DNA of 31,411 bases from Mycetocola_B reblochoni (GCF_003667525.1 NZ_RCUW01000018.1:1-31411), one strand, 5' to 3'; numbered from the stretch's first letter, positions 1-9,077 are shown. A program made the numbers and translations. The notes: generated by a model not told the origin, from the letters alone.

Positions 1-77
1 GACGGCAGTAGCGGGGCGATCAACGCCCACTGCGCGTCCGTCAACCGGCGAGTACGAGAGTCCAGAACCAAAGTCAC
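1..77 (-). pseudogene. IS5-family transposase, N-terminal fragment cut by window edge
   Basis: Reading outward on the minus strand from a GTG, this encodes about 25 residues, with LTDAQWALIAPLLP visible. That motif is typical of the N-terminal DUF4096-like region of IS5-family transposases. The rest lies outside the window. It is identical to the fragment at the right end. Whether the full gene is intact cannot be judged here. Confidence 0.75.
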
Positions 78-127
78 CCATCCAGAATCGCGCGTCAATC
101 ACGAACCATATGGGAGACACGCCCTAG
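1..127 (-). repeat. Terminal inverted copy of an IS5-family end (left)
   Basis: The first 127 bases are the exact reverse complement of the last 127 (31285-31411). The inner edge is a CTAG next to GGGCGTGTCTCCC, which looks like the IS terminal sequence, and a transposase start lies inside. The window therefore ends within an IS element on both sides, so true flanking DNA is not visible. Confidence 0.85.
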
Positions 128-201
128 GTACGTATCCGGATAGCGCGGGAATCTGTTAAGACTGGGGTTGTCGCGATCACCAGCATTGTCGCGAGAGTTC
201 C

Positions 202-1914
202 CTAACGCACCGAAATCGGGATGCTCACAATAGGTTCGGCGAACGTAGATACCCGCGCGATCACTTGTACCTGCCACTCCCCCGCGACGGGCATGTCCAG
301 TTGCGCCGAGTAGCTGCCGGCGGCGGGGTCGAGTTCTGCGGCGGCTTCGAACGGCCCAAGGTCGTGTTCGGGCAGCCGCGTACGAATCTTGACTTCGTCG
401 GGGGTAACGGATTCGCCGTCGTATTCGAGTGTGAAGGTGATCTCGTTCTCGCCGGTCAGTGCTGGTTCGAGTTCGCCTCGGAGAGATAGCCCTTGGGCGT
501 CTGCGTCGAGGGTGACGGTCTGCGCGGTGTTGGCCGTACTTTCCGCAGTGGTGTCGTGATGTTCGTGTGCGGGGCTGAGGTTGGTGAGGAATCCGGTGAG
601 GAGCAGAACGGCCACGAGCAGCGCGGCCTCATAGGCGAGCGTTCGATTCAGTGTCTGCCACTGCATGCGGGCGGTCGGTCGTGAAGAGATCCTGGGGAGC
701 AGCCGGAGCCTGTTGTAGGTGGCGATAGCGATGACGGGGATGACGATCCCGATCTTGAGCAGAAGGGTGAGTCCGTAGCTCGTCGTGACGAGCGTGTCGA
801 AGCTTCCGACGATCATGATGCCCATGATCGTGCCGCTGACCGCGAGGATGGCGACGCTCCAGACCGCCAGACGGGAGAACCGTTGCACGACCTTCACAGC
901 AAGCGTCGGCGCGGTGCCGTTGCCGGTCACCCGTGCGGAGGAGAGGAACAGAAGGAGGCCGAGGACTCCTCCGATCCAGAAGCTTCCGGCGAGGAGGTGT
1001 CCGATGTCGGCGCCGATGATGAGGGCGCGCGGTTCCATCAGCTGGGTGTGTCCGACGAGGACCGGTGCGGCCAGGGCAAGGAGCGTCAACAGCACGCCAA
1101 GCAAGTGGGTTCCTCGATGCTGCCTGCTGCGCTTTGACAGCAGTGTGGCTCCGACGACCCCGGCGCAGACGACGGCTGCCGCAGCCACCGGCGCCCAGAG
1201 CGTACCTGTCCACCATGCAGCCGGGTCGATGACGGCGACGAGGGGTTCTCCGGTCACGTTGAGCGCCGAAGCGGGGATGAGCAGCAGCGAGGCCGCGACC
1301 GCCGCGATGCCGGTGGCTCTCATGATGGTGAGCGTCCGGTGCCCTGGCTGTGAGACGCTGCGCAGCACGAGGCGCTCGAAGAGGAACAGACCGGCGAAGA
1401 CGAGGAGCGAGAGGTACTGCAGGGCCGTCAGAGCGCTGACGGCGAAAGCGGTGTCCTTCGGGGTCGTTGTTTCCACGACCGGTGTGTTGGTTGGGTTTCC
1501 CGCGGCGTCGCCGATCGTGAAGGTGATCGCGCCGGAGATCGGGTGTCCGTCGGCGGAGACGACGCGGTAGCTCAGGGCATAAGCCCCATCGTTCACGTCG
1601 GCAGGGAGCACGGCGACGACGCTGGTGTTACTGACGTGTGCGTCGAGGGTGAGGGGGTCTTCATCGCCGGGAAAGAGGCGGATGCTGCCATCGATGAGCT
1701 GCACGGGCTCATTGAACGTCAGCACCGCCTCGGCAGGTGCCTGGTCGAGTGCGGCGCCGTCTTCGGGCGTCGTCGACAGCAGTTCCGCATGCGCGGACGC
1801 GGCCTGCGCTCCCGTGAGCACGAACGCCCCTCCCAACAGGAGGGCGACGAGCACGCGGAGCGGTCCGAGGACGCGGCTCCGCGACCTGTGTTTCCCGGCG
1901 ATGAGGATGCTCAC
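202..1914 (-). CDS. CopC-CopD fusion copper transport protein (YcnJ-like)
   Basis: This 570-residue membrane protein is probably a copper importer of the cell envelope. A signal peptide ends at ASA around residue 41, leaving His42 (HAELL) as the mature N-terminus. That is the arrangement of CopC copper sites that use the N-terminal His, and a second His lies in SADGHPISG. The CopC domain is followed by a multi-helix CopD domain (about residues 155-450) and a C-terminal beta-rich domain resembling YtkA/FixH. CopC-CopD fusions such as Bacillus YcnJ are linked to copper uptake under limitation; this is family knowledge and not proven here. The ATG overlaps the stop of the ycnI-like gene by 4 bp (ATGA), so the two are translationally coupled. 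It is the last gene of the operon behind operator A. Confidence 0.88.
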   Translation of the reverse strand: MSILIAGKHRSRSRVLGPLRVLVALLLGGAFVLTGAQAASAHAELLSTTPEDGAALDQAPAEAVLTFNEPVQLIDGSIRLFPGDEDPLTLDAHVSNTSVVAVLPADVNDGAYALSYRVVSADGHPISGAITFTIGDAAGNPTNTPVVETTTPKDTAFAVSALTALQYLSLLVFAGLFLFERLVLRSVSQPGHRTLTIMRATGIAAVAASLLLIPASALNVTGEPLVAVIDPAAWWTGTLWAPVAAAAVVCAGVVGATLLSKRSRQHRGTHLLGVLLTLLALAAPVLVGHTQLMEPRALIIGADIGHLLAGSFWIGGVLGLLLFLSSARVTGNGTAPTLAVKVVQRFSRLAVWSVAILAVSGTIMGIMIVGSFDTLVTTSYGLTLLLKIGIVIPVIAIATYNRLRLLPRISSRPTARMQWQTLNRTLAYEAALLVAVLLLTGFLTNLSPAHEHHDTTAESTANTAQTVTLDADAQGLSLRGELEPALTGENEITFTLEYDGESVTPDEVKIRTRLPEHDLGPFEAAAELDPAAGSYSAQLDMPVAGEWQVQVIARVSTFAEPIVSIPISVR

Positions 1915-2648
1915 GCCTTCTTGCGCCCCCGAAGCAGAGCGATCACCGCGATGATCAGGCCGATGCCGCCGACGGCGAGGGAGGTGATCACGAGCGGTGT
2001 CTGATCCGCAGGAGCCGCCGCGGGGGTCGAGTCCTCGTCGTGCCCATCGGCGGTCACTTCGGTGCTGTCGTCGTGGCCGTGGGAGGCAGCGTCGCTGGCG
2101 GCAACCACGTCGACGCTCGGGGCGGGTGCGTCCAGATCGTGGCCGTCCTGGCCGTCCTCAGGGATCTGCACCCAGGCGGTCTCGCCCTGCTCGCACGTCT
2201 GCACAGTCGGGAAGTACAAGGTGGTATCGGCGGCGTCCTCGGGGATCTGCAGCGAGAGCTCGAACGCATCCCGCTGACCGTCGGGGAGCGGAGTCGTGGC
2301 GGTGTAAACGACCTGCGCGACGCGCTCGGTGACCTCGTTGCCGTGACTGTCGGTGATTGGGGTGTCGAGGTCTTCCATCACCTTCTCAACGGTGTAGAGG
2401 CTGTTGCGCGTGGGGGTGACGACGTTGATCCCTTCCGGGATCTGGATCGCCACCTCGGTGGTGGCCGACCCGTCGCACCCGTGCGGGACCCCGAAGGTGA
2501 GGATCGAGTAGGACCCGGCCTCGACCGGTCCCTCAGCGATGCTGACGTGCGCACTCGCGGCGACCGCGCCGCCCAGAACCAGTGCGGCGGCCCCCGCGAG
2601 CGCTCCCGCGCCGATCAGCGCGGGCCTCTTGGTGCGTCGTGTGCTCAT
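1911..2648 (-). CDS. YcnI-like copper-binding protein (DUF1775)
   Basis: This 245-residue exported protein has a signal peptide ending ASA, so His34 becomes the first mature residue (HVSIAEGPVEAG). In the YcnI family that N-terminal His forms a mono-histidine brace for Cu(II) together with a Glu and a Trp, and a suitable ETAWVQI segment is present. A His/Asp-rich linker (SHGHDD, DGHDED) follows, then one C-terminal membrane helix and RGRKKA, anchoring the domain outside the cell. I chose the ATG at 2648 because AAAGAGAGA lies just upstream and it gives a clean signal peptide; a longer in-frame extension reads through Arg/His-rich nonsense. It is coupled to the CopC-CopD gene, so it probably hands over copper to it. 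Confidence 0.88.
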   Translation of the reverse strand: MSTRRTKRPALIGAGALAGAAALVLGGAVAASAHVSIAEGPVEAGSYSILTFGVPHGCDGSATTEVAIQIPEGINVVTPTRNSLYTVEKVMEDLDTPITDSHGNEVTERVAQVVYTATTPLPDGQRDAFELSLQIPEDAADTTLYFPTVQTCEQGETAWVQIPEDGQDGHDLDAPAPSVDVVAASDAASHGHDDSTEVTADGHDEDSTPAAAPADQTPLVITSLAVGGIGLIIAVIALLRGRKKA

Positions 2649-2716
2649 TGTGTCTCTCTTTCTCGTCGGCCCGTCAACAGCAGCGGCGGGCGGTGTTGGT
2701 GGTGTTGCAGGAGTGT

Positions 2717-3307
2717 TCAGCCGGCGATCATGGGCCAGCACATTGCGGCCATGCCGAGGCTCATGAGCATCCCGGAGGCGACGTCTCCGGTGTGTCCGAG
2801 CCAAGTGGTGCGACCGCGCACGCAGCGGATGAGCTCGACGAGGAAAATGACTCCGGCTGTTGCGAGTGCTGCGGTGATGGCGACGCCGGTCAGCGCCGCC
2901 CACAGGTCAAGGCCCCCGTGGTCGTGGGTGTGCGCGGCGGTCCCCGTGACGGACGGCATGGCGAGGATCATCCAGACCATCGCGAGCATCATGATCGCGT
3001 GGGTCACCTGGTGCCAGGCGCTGTGGCCGCCGAGGGATGCACGGGTGATGCGGCGCTGTGCCTGGAGCACGGTCACCAGGACGAACCACATCGTGCCGGC
3101 GATGAACACGAGCAGTTGCGGGAGGGTCGGGATCACGGCCCACCAGGGCCAGCACATGGTGATCATCGCGAGACTCATCACGAGGTGCAAGGAATCACCG
3201 ACGACCAGCAACGGCTTGCGGTCGTTGACGAGCCGGAGCGCTGAATACACGGCGGTTGCGGAGAAGGTGAGCGTCAGCACCCATTGGAGCACCGGGTCAG
3301 ACAGCAT
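2717..3307 (-). CDS. DUF5134-type multi-span membrane protein, copy A
   Basis: This integral membrane protein of about 196 residues has roughly six hydrophobic helices and many Met, His and Trp residues (HLVMSLAMITMCWPWW, HSAWHQVTHAIMM, HTHDHGG). These suit metal binding within the membrane. DUF5134 proteins are actinobacterial and of unknown function; a related copy lies at 10619-11233. The ATG at 3307 is only 14 bp from operator A, and a longer version would start inside the operator. It heads the operon with the ycnI-like gene and copCD, so a role in copper handling is inferred from context. Confidence 0.75.
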   Translation of the reverse strand: MLSDPVLQWVLTLTFSATAVYSALRLVNDRKPLLVVGDSLHLVMSLAMITMCWPWWAVIPTLPQLLVFIAGTMWFVLVTVLQAQRRITRASLGGHSAWHQVTHAIMMLAMVWMILAMPSVTGTAAHTHDHGGLDLWAALTGVAITAALATAGVIFLVELIRCVRGRTTWLGHTGDVASGMLMSLGMAAMCWPMIAG

Positions 3308-3321
3308 GCCACACACCTTAT

Positions 3322-3338
3322 CTCTACAACATGTAGTA
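3322..3338. promoter_or_regulatory. BlaI/CopY-type operator A
   Basis: CTCTACAACATGTAGTA contains the dyad CTACA-N3-TGTAG, one of seven such sites in the window. It lies 14 bp before the DUF5134-A start. On the minus strand its right half reads TGTAGAGATA, which overlaps a plausible -10 region, so a bound repressor would block the operon DUF5134-ycnI-copCD. Confidence 0.85.
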
Positions 3339-3431
3339 GTCACAGTAGTAGAGCGGGGGAGCTCGCGTCAAAACGCCCGGCTCAACTCTTTCCGCATGGG
3401 TTCCGCGCGTGGCGCTCTCGTCTCGAGTGCG

Positions 3432-3626
3432 TCAGCGGCGGCGGCGCCACTTTCGGCGAATGCGTTCGACGCTGTTGCGGATACGGAACACGGCAGAGTT
3501 CCATTCCTCGCGAAGCGTGGGGTCTGGAAGCTGGGGCGGCCGCGGCGGTGTGGTGAGGGCGATCCAGAGGATGAGGACGTAGAGCAGGGCCGCGAAGGAG
3601 AAGGGCAGGAAGAGTTCCACGCACAT
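3432..3626 (-). CDS. Small membrane protein downstream of copA
   Basis: This 64-residue protein starts with a hydrophobic stretch (FAALLYVLILWIALTT), giving one membrane helix, and ends in a very basic tail (RIRRKWRRRR) expected to face the cytoplasm. It begins 21 bp after the copA stop on the same strand, so it is probably the last gene of the copZ operon. I do not recognise a family. Small single-span proteins next to P-type ATPases sometimes act as accessory subunits; that is only a suggestion. Its position and clear membrane pattern support a real gene. Confidence 0.55.
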   Translation of the reverse strand: MCVELFLPFSFAALLYVLILWIALTTPPRPPQLPDPTLREEWNSAVFRIRNSVERIRRKWRRRR

Positions 3627-3647
3627 CCACCTCTCGACTTCGACTGC

Positions 3648-5900
3648 TTACCGGGTGCTGCGCACTCGCTGGATGCGGAGGCTGTTGTAGACGACGAGGA
3701 CGGAGGACAGGGACATCGCGGCAGCGGCGATGAGGGGGTTGAGGAGGCCGGCTGCGGCGATGGGGATCGCGGCGATGTTGTATCCGAAGGCCCAGCCGAG
3801 GTTGGTGCGGATGGTGCGCAGAGTCTTGCGAGAGATCGTAATCGCGTCGGGGATGACGTGGAGGTCGTCGCGGACGAGGATGATGTCGGCGGCCTTGAGG
3901 GCGATGTCGGTGCCCGAGACGAGCGCGAGCCCGAGGTCGGCGGTGGCGAGGGCGACGGCGTCGTTGATGCCGTCGCCGACCATCGCGACCTTCTCCCCTG
4001 CCGTTTGGAGTTCGCGGACGACGTCGGCCTTCTGGGCGGGGGCGACGCCGGCGTGGACGCGTTCGATGCCGAGCTCGGCGGCGATGCGGGCGCCGGCGGC
4101 GGGGCTGTCCCCGGTGAGGAGAACGGTGGTGAGGTTCTGCGCGTGGAGCGCGCTGATGGCGTCGGCGGCGCCGGGTTTGATGGTGTCGGCGAGGGCGAGC
4201 AGCCCGATCAGGTGCCCGTCGCGGGCGACGAGCGCGACGGTGTGCCCCTGTTCGTGGGCGTCTGCGAGTGCGGTGGTGGCGGGGGTGAGGTCGATGCCGT
4301 GTTCACGGAGCAGGTCGGCGTTGCCGACGAGGAAGGTACTGCCGGCGATGCGGGCGGTGGCGCCAAGACCGGGGAGCGCGGTGAAGTCTTCCAAGGAGTG
4401 CAGATCTGTGATATGAGCTCGGGCGGCGTCCTGGATGGCGCGGGCGATCGCGTGCTCAGAGCCCTGTTCGACGGACGCGGCGAGGCGCCAGAGCTCGTGC
4501 TCGGGGATGCCGAAGGTGGTCGCGGTTTCGACGGTCATGCGTCCGGTGGTGAGGGTGCCGGTCTTGTCGAGGACGACGGTGGTGATGGTGCCAGAGGCCT
4601 CGAGGGCGTCATGCCCCTTGATGAGGATGCCGAGGGTCGCCGCCCTTCCGATGCCGACCATGAGCGCGGTGGGGGTCGCCAGGCCCAGGGCGCAGGGGCA
4701 GGCGATGATGAGGACGCTGATCCCGATGCCGAAAGCCTGCGCGAACGGGGTCCCGGCGAGCGTCCATGCGACGGTGACGATCACGGCGAGGGTGATGACG
4801 GCGGGGACGAACCACGTGACGATGCGGTCGACGAGGTTCTGCACGCGAGCCTTGCGGGCCTGCGCCTGCTCGGTGAGCGCGGCCATCTGCGCGAGCTGCG
4901 TGTTCGCGCCGACCGAGGTCGTGGTCACTTCGAGCCGACCGTCGGTGCTGATCGTGCCGCCGGTCACCACGGCTCCGGGGCTGACGGGAACGGGGACGGG
5001 TTCGCCGGTCATCATGCTCGCATCGACCGCTGCAGTGCCGGCACGGACGGTGCCGTCGGCGGGGATGGTCTCCCCCGGAAGGACGACGAAAGTGTCGCCG
5101 ATCCGCAGCGCCGTCGCGGGCTCGATCGTCTCGACGCCCTCGCGGACGACCCGGACGTGGCTGGCGGCGAGAGCGTTCAGAGCCCCGAGCACATCTCCGG
5201 CTTTCCGGCGGGAGCGGGTCTCGAAGTAGCGGCCCGCGAGCTGGAAAGTCGTCATACCGGCAGCGACGTCGAGATAGATCGAGTCCGCGCCTGCGGGGGT
5301 GACGCCGAAGCCCAGCCAATACCCCGCGGCTTCCGTGGTGCCGAACCCGAGCAGCAACGTGAGGATCGCCCACCCGAACGAGGCGGCGATGCCGAGGGAG
5401 ACGAGGGTGTCCATGCTGACCGCGCCGTGACGGAGGTTGCGGAGCGTCGCCCGGTGAAACGGCCATGCCGCCCACGTCACGATCGGCAGCGCCATCAGCA
5501 CACACACCCATTCCCAGCCGGGGAAACGCCACCCGGGGACGAGAGCGAGGACGATGGTGATGTCCATCAGCGGCACGGTGAGCAGCGCGGAGACCGCCAG
5601 GCGGCGGCGCAGGGAGGAGATCCGTACCTCGGTGGCACGCGCAGACCAGGCGTCATCGCTGCCGTCACGCAGGTGCGCACCGTATCCGGCGTTCTCGACC
5701 TGACGGATCGCCGTGTCCACCTCGGTATCGGCAAGGCCGCTGACGATGGCGCGTTCGGTGGCGTAGTTCACACTCGCCGTCACGCCGTCGAGCTTGCTTA
5801 GTGCACGCTCGACGCGTCCTGCGCACGCGGCGCAGGTCATCCCGGAGATGTCGAGCTCCACGGGTGCGAGCACGGTCGGAGCGGTGTCCGTCGTCGTCAT
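3648..5900 (-). CDS. copA: Cu(I)-type P1B ATPase (CopA family)
   Basis: This 750-residue heavy-metal ATPase has, in order: an N-terminal HMA domain with GMTCAAC (Cys23, Cys26), the actuator motif TGEP near residue 300, the transmembrane CPC of CPCALGLATP near 401, the phosphorylation motif DKTGTLT near 445, and GDGIND near 645. The last helices carry a YN pair and MSLSS, which with CPC are the signature of Cu(I) selectivity. Its ATG overlaps the stop of the CopD-CtaG gene by 4 bp. Members of the family either export excess copper or load oxidases (CopA2/FixI-type); coupling to CtaG and shared control with importers make the oxidase-loading role attractive, but the sequence alone does not decide. 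Confidence 0.93.
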   Translation of the reverse strand: MTTTDTAPTVLAPVELDISGMTCAACAGRVERALSKLDGVTASVNYATERAIVSGLADTEVDTAIRQVENAGYGAHLRDGSDDAWSARATEVRISSLRRRLAVSALLTVPLMDITIVLALVPGWRFPGWEWVCVLMALPIVTWAAWPFHRATLRNLRHGAVSMDTLVSLGIAASFGWAILTLLLGFGTTEAAGYWLGFGVTPAGADSIYLDVAAGMTTFQLAGRYFETRSRRKAGDVLGALNALAASHVRVVREGVETIEPATALRIGDTFVVLPGETIPADGTVRAGTAAVDASMMTGEPVPVPVSPGAVVTGGTISTDGRLEVTTTSVGANTQLAQMAALTEQAQARKARVQNLVDRIVTWFVPAVITLAVIVTVAWTLAGTPFAQAFGIGISVLIIACPCALGLATPTALMVGIGRAATLGILIKGHDALEASGTITTVVLDKTGTLTTGRMTVETATTFGIPEHELWRLAASVEQGSEHAIARAIQDAARAHITDLHSLEDFTALPGLGATARIAGSTFLVGNADLLREHGIDLTPATTALADAHEQGHTVALVARDGHLIGLLALADTIKPGAADAISALHAQNLTTVLLTGDSPAAGARIAAELGIERVHAGVAPAQKADVVRELQTAGEKVAMVGDGINDAVALATADLGLALVSGTDIALKAADIILVRDDLHVIPDAITISRKTLRTIRTNLGWAFGYNIAAIPIAAAGLLNPLIAAAAMSLSSVLVVYNSLRIQRVRSTR

Positions 5901-7969
5901 GGTCGTGTTTCCTCTCGGACGGTCGGCCGGGGGCCGGGGCGGGCGGCGTCCCGGTCGGCGAGGCGCTGGAGCATCTGGTTGTAGGCGTCGTACTCGTCGT
6001 CGCGGCCGGTGTCGATGTGCCGGTCCTTACGGCGGGCATCTGTGGCGTCTTGCCGGCTCCACTGGATGGCCAGTGCGACGATGACGATCATCAGCGGGAT
6101 CTCCCCGCCCGCCCACGCCACTCCCCCGCCGAGGTACTGCTGGGCCTGCAGGTCGGCCCACGGCAGGTCGAGATAGCGGTAGAACGTCTCGGCAATGATG
6201 ACCGGGCTGGTCATCAGTATCACCCCGAAGAACGCATGGAACGGCATCGCCGCCAGCACATACCCCAACTTGCCGATGTGCGGCAGAGGACGCGGGGGCC
6301 GGTCGACGCCGATGATCAGGCTGTAGTACAGGTACCCGACGATGAGGAAGTGCACGTTCATGAGCTGGTGCGCCCAGTGGAACCGCATATAGTCGCCAAA
6401 GATGCCGGTGAGGTACAGACCGTAGTACGAGCCAATAAAGACGATGAAGACGATCAGCGGGTTGTAGAGGAACTGCAGCACCCGCCAGTGCAGCACCCAC
6501 GTGATCCAATCGTGCAAGCTCGCGGGCTTGTTCCGGTCCGAACGGGTCGCGCGCAGCAGCAGCGTGACGACGCCGCCGAGGACGAGGAGCCCGGGCGCGA
6601 GCATGTTCAGCGACATGTGCACGATCATGTGCACCCCAAAATCCGGGGCCGAGTACTTCCCGAACCCGGAACTGGTAGCGACGACCACGACCGTCCACCC
6701 GCCGATCCACGCGGCCGTCCGCCCGAGAGGCCACCGGTCTCCCCGACGGCGCAGAGTGCGCACCGCGACCAGGTAGACCGTGACCGCCGCTACGGCGATG
6801 CCGAGGAACAGGAGATTGGGGCGCCACTGCCCGAACAGCACCGTGAGCGTCGGGGCATCGGGGACCTCGAAGCCCATGAAGACCTGCTCGATGCTGGTCG
6901 GCACGAAGTACTGCGGCGGAGGCTGCCGCGTCATCGCCACTCCCACGCCCGTCCATCCCGCCACCGCCACCGCCGAGAGGGAAAGCAGCCCGGTGAGGTT
7001 CCCCGCCCGCAGCGCCCCGCGCCGCGCGAGAATCACGGCGGCCACGAACGCCCCGGCGACGACGGCCAGGAAGACGAACCCGGCAATGATGAGCCACCCC
7101 GTCAGCGAGGCGGTGATGTCGCCGCCGGCGAGTTTGAACACGGCGATGACGACATCGGTGATCACAATGACAGGGAGCGCGACGGCGCCAATCCGAAACA
7201 GTCGCCGCAGGGTCACAGGCGAGACCAGGCGCCCGGAGAGGATGCGCAGTGCCGCGACGGCGATCGCGCCAAGAAAGGCGTTCACGGCGAGGGTCTGGAA
7301 AATCGCCGCATCGCTGCCGAAGTCATGATCTGGGCCCACGAGTGCCTGACCGGTGACGACGGGCGCGAGCACGGCGATCGCTGTCGCCCAGAGTGAGATG
7401 AGCAGCCCCGTCCAGCGTTCCGCGAAGAAGGAGACGAAGAAGACGGTCAACGCCGCCAGGAAGCTGATCGTCCATGCCTTCGGGGCATAGCTCGCTTCCC
7501 AGAGAAACGGCAGAGCGCCGGGCGTCGCCAACCGCTCTAACGGCGTGCCGTTGGAGTCGAGTGCCTCGAAGACCACTAGAGCTCCGGCAAACAAACCCCA
7601 CGCTCCGGAGGCGACCCGGAGCACGGAGATCTCGAAGTTGTCCGAGAGATGCCGTGCCCGGCGGGCGGGCGCATCACGCAAGAACAGCACGTGTACCAGG
7701 GCACCGCTGGTCACCAGGGTGGCCAGGTGAGCGCCCGACAACAGCACGGTTGTGATAACGGCGACATCGACGCCCGGGTAACCGACAAAGAGTCGCTCAT
7801 AGGGTGCGTCGCCGAGGACGACGGCAACGGCGACAGGGAAGACCACAAGAACCGCGACGGCCACCGTGACAAGAACCGCAGCTACCGCGGCCAATGGCTT
7901 GCGGACGCGAGGGTCGGTGGCAGGTACGGGAGTTGCGGTGGAAGCGTGGGGGGCGCCGGTGTCAGACAT
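5897..7969 (-). CDS. CopD-CtaG fusion, copper import/cytochrome oxidase assembly protein
   Basis: This large polytopic protein of 690 residues has an N-terminal half resembling the CopD copper-transport domain and a C-terminal half resembling caa3-type CtaG, which helps insert copper into cytochrome c oxidase. CtaG-like histidine motifs in or near helices are visible, for example GVHMIVHMSLNM, FHWAHQLMNVHF and MPFHAFFGV. CopD-CtaG fusions are known in actinobacteria. The start overlaps the copZ reading frame by 8 bp and the stop overlaps copA by 4 bp, so the three are made together. The probable role is to bring copper across the membrane for oxidase maturation, fed by the importers and CopZ. 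Confidence 0.87.
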   Translation of the reverse strand: MSDTGAPHASTATPVPATDPRVRKPLAAVAAVLVTVAVAVLVVFPVAVAVVLGDAPYERLFVGYPGVDVAVITTVLLSGAHLATLVTSGALVHVLFLRDAPARRARHLSDNFEISVLRVASGAWGLFAGALVVFEALDSNGTPLERLATPGALPFLWEASYAPKAWTISFLAALTVFFVSFFAERWTGLLISLWATAIAVLAPVVTGQALVGPDHDFGSDAAIFQTLAVNAFLGAIAVAALRILSGRLVSPVTLRRLFRIGAVALPVIVITDVVIAVFKLAGGDITASLTGWLIIAGFVFLAVVAGAFVAAVILARRGALRAGNLTGLLSLSAVAVAGWTGVGVAMTRQPPPQYFVPTSIEQVFMGFEVPDAPTLTVLFGQWRPNLLFLGIAVAAVTVYLVAVRTLRRRGDRWPLGRTAAWIGGWTVVVVATSSGFGKYSAPDFGVHMIVHMSLNMLAPGLLVLGGVVTLLLRATRSDRNKPASLHDWITWVLHWRVLQFLYNPLIVFIVFIGSYYGLYLTGIFGDYMRFHWAHQLMNVHFLIVGYLYYSLIIGVDRPPRPLPHIGKLGYVLAAMPFHAFFGVILMTSPVIIAETFYRYLDLPWADLQAQQYLGGGVAWAGGEIPLMIVIVALAIQWSRQDATDARRKDRHIDTGRDDEYDAYNQMLQRLADRDAARPGPRPTVREETRP

Positions 7970-8189
7970 TCGTGGCGGCGGGCCAGGTCCGCACGGTGTA
8001 GCCAGCGTCCTCTACGGCTGACTCCACCGCTGCCCGTTCGAGGGGCGTCTCGTGGGTCACCTCGACACGACCGGAATCTGCGTCGACCTGGACATCGACG
8101 ATGCCCGGAAGGGCCGACAGCTCTGCGGTGACGGCACGTTCGCAGTGCTCGCATGTCATCCCGTTCACCTGGAACTCGAACTCGGCCAT
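7962..8189 (-). CDS. copZ: CopZ-like copper chaperone (HMA domain)
   Basis: This 75-residue single HMA domain has the metal-binding motif GMTCEHC (Cys13, Cys16) and the usual beta-alpha-beta layout. It is a cytoplasmic Cu(I) carrier that would pass copper to CopA or CtaG. The ATG at 8189 was chosen because AGGAG lies 6 bases upstream and the protein then begins exactly at the HMA fold; upstream codons in the same frame are not HMA-like. It is the first gene of the copZ-ctaG-copA operon, 35 bp behind operator B. Confidence 0.92.
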   Translation of the reverse strand: MAEFEFQVNGMTCEHCERAVTAELSALPGIVDVQVDADSGRVEVTHETPLERAAVESAVEDAGYTVRTWPAATNV

Positions 8190-8224
8190 GACCACTCCTC
8201 TTGACGCCGAACAACTTCCCCTAA

Positions 8225-8241
8225 CTCTACATCGTGTCGTA
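8225..8241. promoter_or_regulatory. BlaI/CopY-type operator B
   Basis: CTCTACATCGTGTCGTA keeps the TACA-N3-TGT core with one C in the right arm; the same variant arm occurs in operator C. It lies between the M56 gene and copZ, 35 bp before the copZ start. On the minus strand it reads into TGTAGAGTTAG, and TAGAGT fits a -10 box. It gives the copZ operon its own promoter separate from blaI-M56. Confidence 0.8.
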
Positions 8242-8266
8242 GACGGGGTTGTCGGTGTAAGCGGAA

Positions 8267-9073
8267 TCAGGCGCGGGCGAGGGCCGCGGTGCGCCTCTTC
8301 TTTGGTGTCTTCCACCGGCGGAGGGTGAGCCGGTCGGCGCGAAGCTCCAGTCCCGGATCGGCTGTCGTGCGCCCCATGGTCGCCAGGGCGTTGGCGAGGT
8401 GCACGGCCCCGGCATGCCGGGCTGCGGCGTCGTCGGCAATGAGCTCGATCAGCAGGAGCGTGGCGCGCTTGAGGGCCCGTCCGGCGGGGAATCGCCGGGG
8501 GACGCAGAGGGCGTTGATCTCAGCGATTCGGACCGCCCACCCGTGATGCTGGCGCAGATGGGCACGCTCGTGCTCGATCACCGCGCGCAGCTGCGGCTCG
8601 CTCAACAGATCTTTAAGGGCGGTCGAGAGGAAAATCTCTGGATCCCTGGAGGGAACTGCACAAGCGACCGGCTGATCGGAGTCGAACCATACAAGCGTCA
8701 CGCCGTCCGACTTCTCGCGAGAGACCGCGACCGGCGCGAAGCGCCCAACGGCTTCGCGCCAGGAGTCGGCGAGCGGTTCTGCGGAGGCGGAGACGAAGGC
8801 GATCACCGCTGCGAGCACGCCGAGGCTGAGCCAGCCCACGACCGTCAGCATGAGTCCTTCGCCCCGGCTCGCCACGCTCACGCCGCCGACAGCACACATA
8901 AGGGCGGTGGTCGCGGAGGCCCCCGCGAGCCCGATGCCAGTGAACAGGGCGCTGAACCACAGAGTCAGTGCTGTGCGCGGGTGGCGCACCTGCCATCGTC
9001 CGGCGGTGAGCACGAGCGGCGCGAGCAGCAGAACGAGTGCCGCGGCAGCGAGGAAGGAAGCGGTGGCGATCAC
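8267..9073 (-). CDS. M56-family membrane metallopeptidase (BlaR1/MecR1-like protease part)
   Basis: This 268-residue protein has N-terminal membrane helices, a zinc protease motif HERAH at 168-172, and a C-terminal cytoplasmic tail rich in Arg/Lys. M56 enzymes next to BlaI-type repressors cleave the repressor after a signal. Here the penicillin-sensor domain of BlaR1 is absent, as in other short actinobacterial M56 proteins, so the signal is unknown. Cys60 and Cys138 lie in the N-terminal half and could be considered as metal ligands, without proof. The GTG start lies 4 bp after the blaI stop, so it is coupled to the repressor gene. Confidence 0.87.
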   Translation of the reverse strand: MIATASFLAAAALVLLLAPLVLTAGRWQVRHPRTALTLWFSALFTGIGLAGASATTALMCAVGGVSVASRGEGLMLTVVGWLSLGVLAAVIAFVSASAEPLADSWREAVGRFAPVAVSREKSDGVTLVWFDSDQPVACAVPSRDPEIFLSTALKDLLSEPQLRAVIEHERAHLRQHHGWAVRIAEINALCVPRRFPAGRALKRATLLLIELIADDAAARHAGAVHLANALATMGRTTADPGLELRADRLTLRRWKTPKKRRTAALARA

Positions 9074-9077
9074 CTAC

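Noticed and set aside
128..201. Possible terminator after the CopC-CopD gene
   Set aside because: Only a short GGGAA/TTCCC pairing over a long distance was found, too weak to call.
2040..5801. Very long plus-strand open frame of more than 1,200 codons
   Set aside because: It runs antisense to YcnI, DUF5134 and CopA, which have clear motifs. Long antisense frames are common at this GC content, and its Asp/Gly/Arg-rich product looks non-biological.
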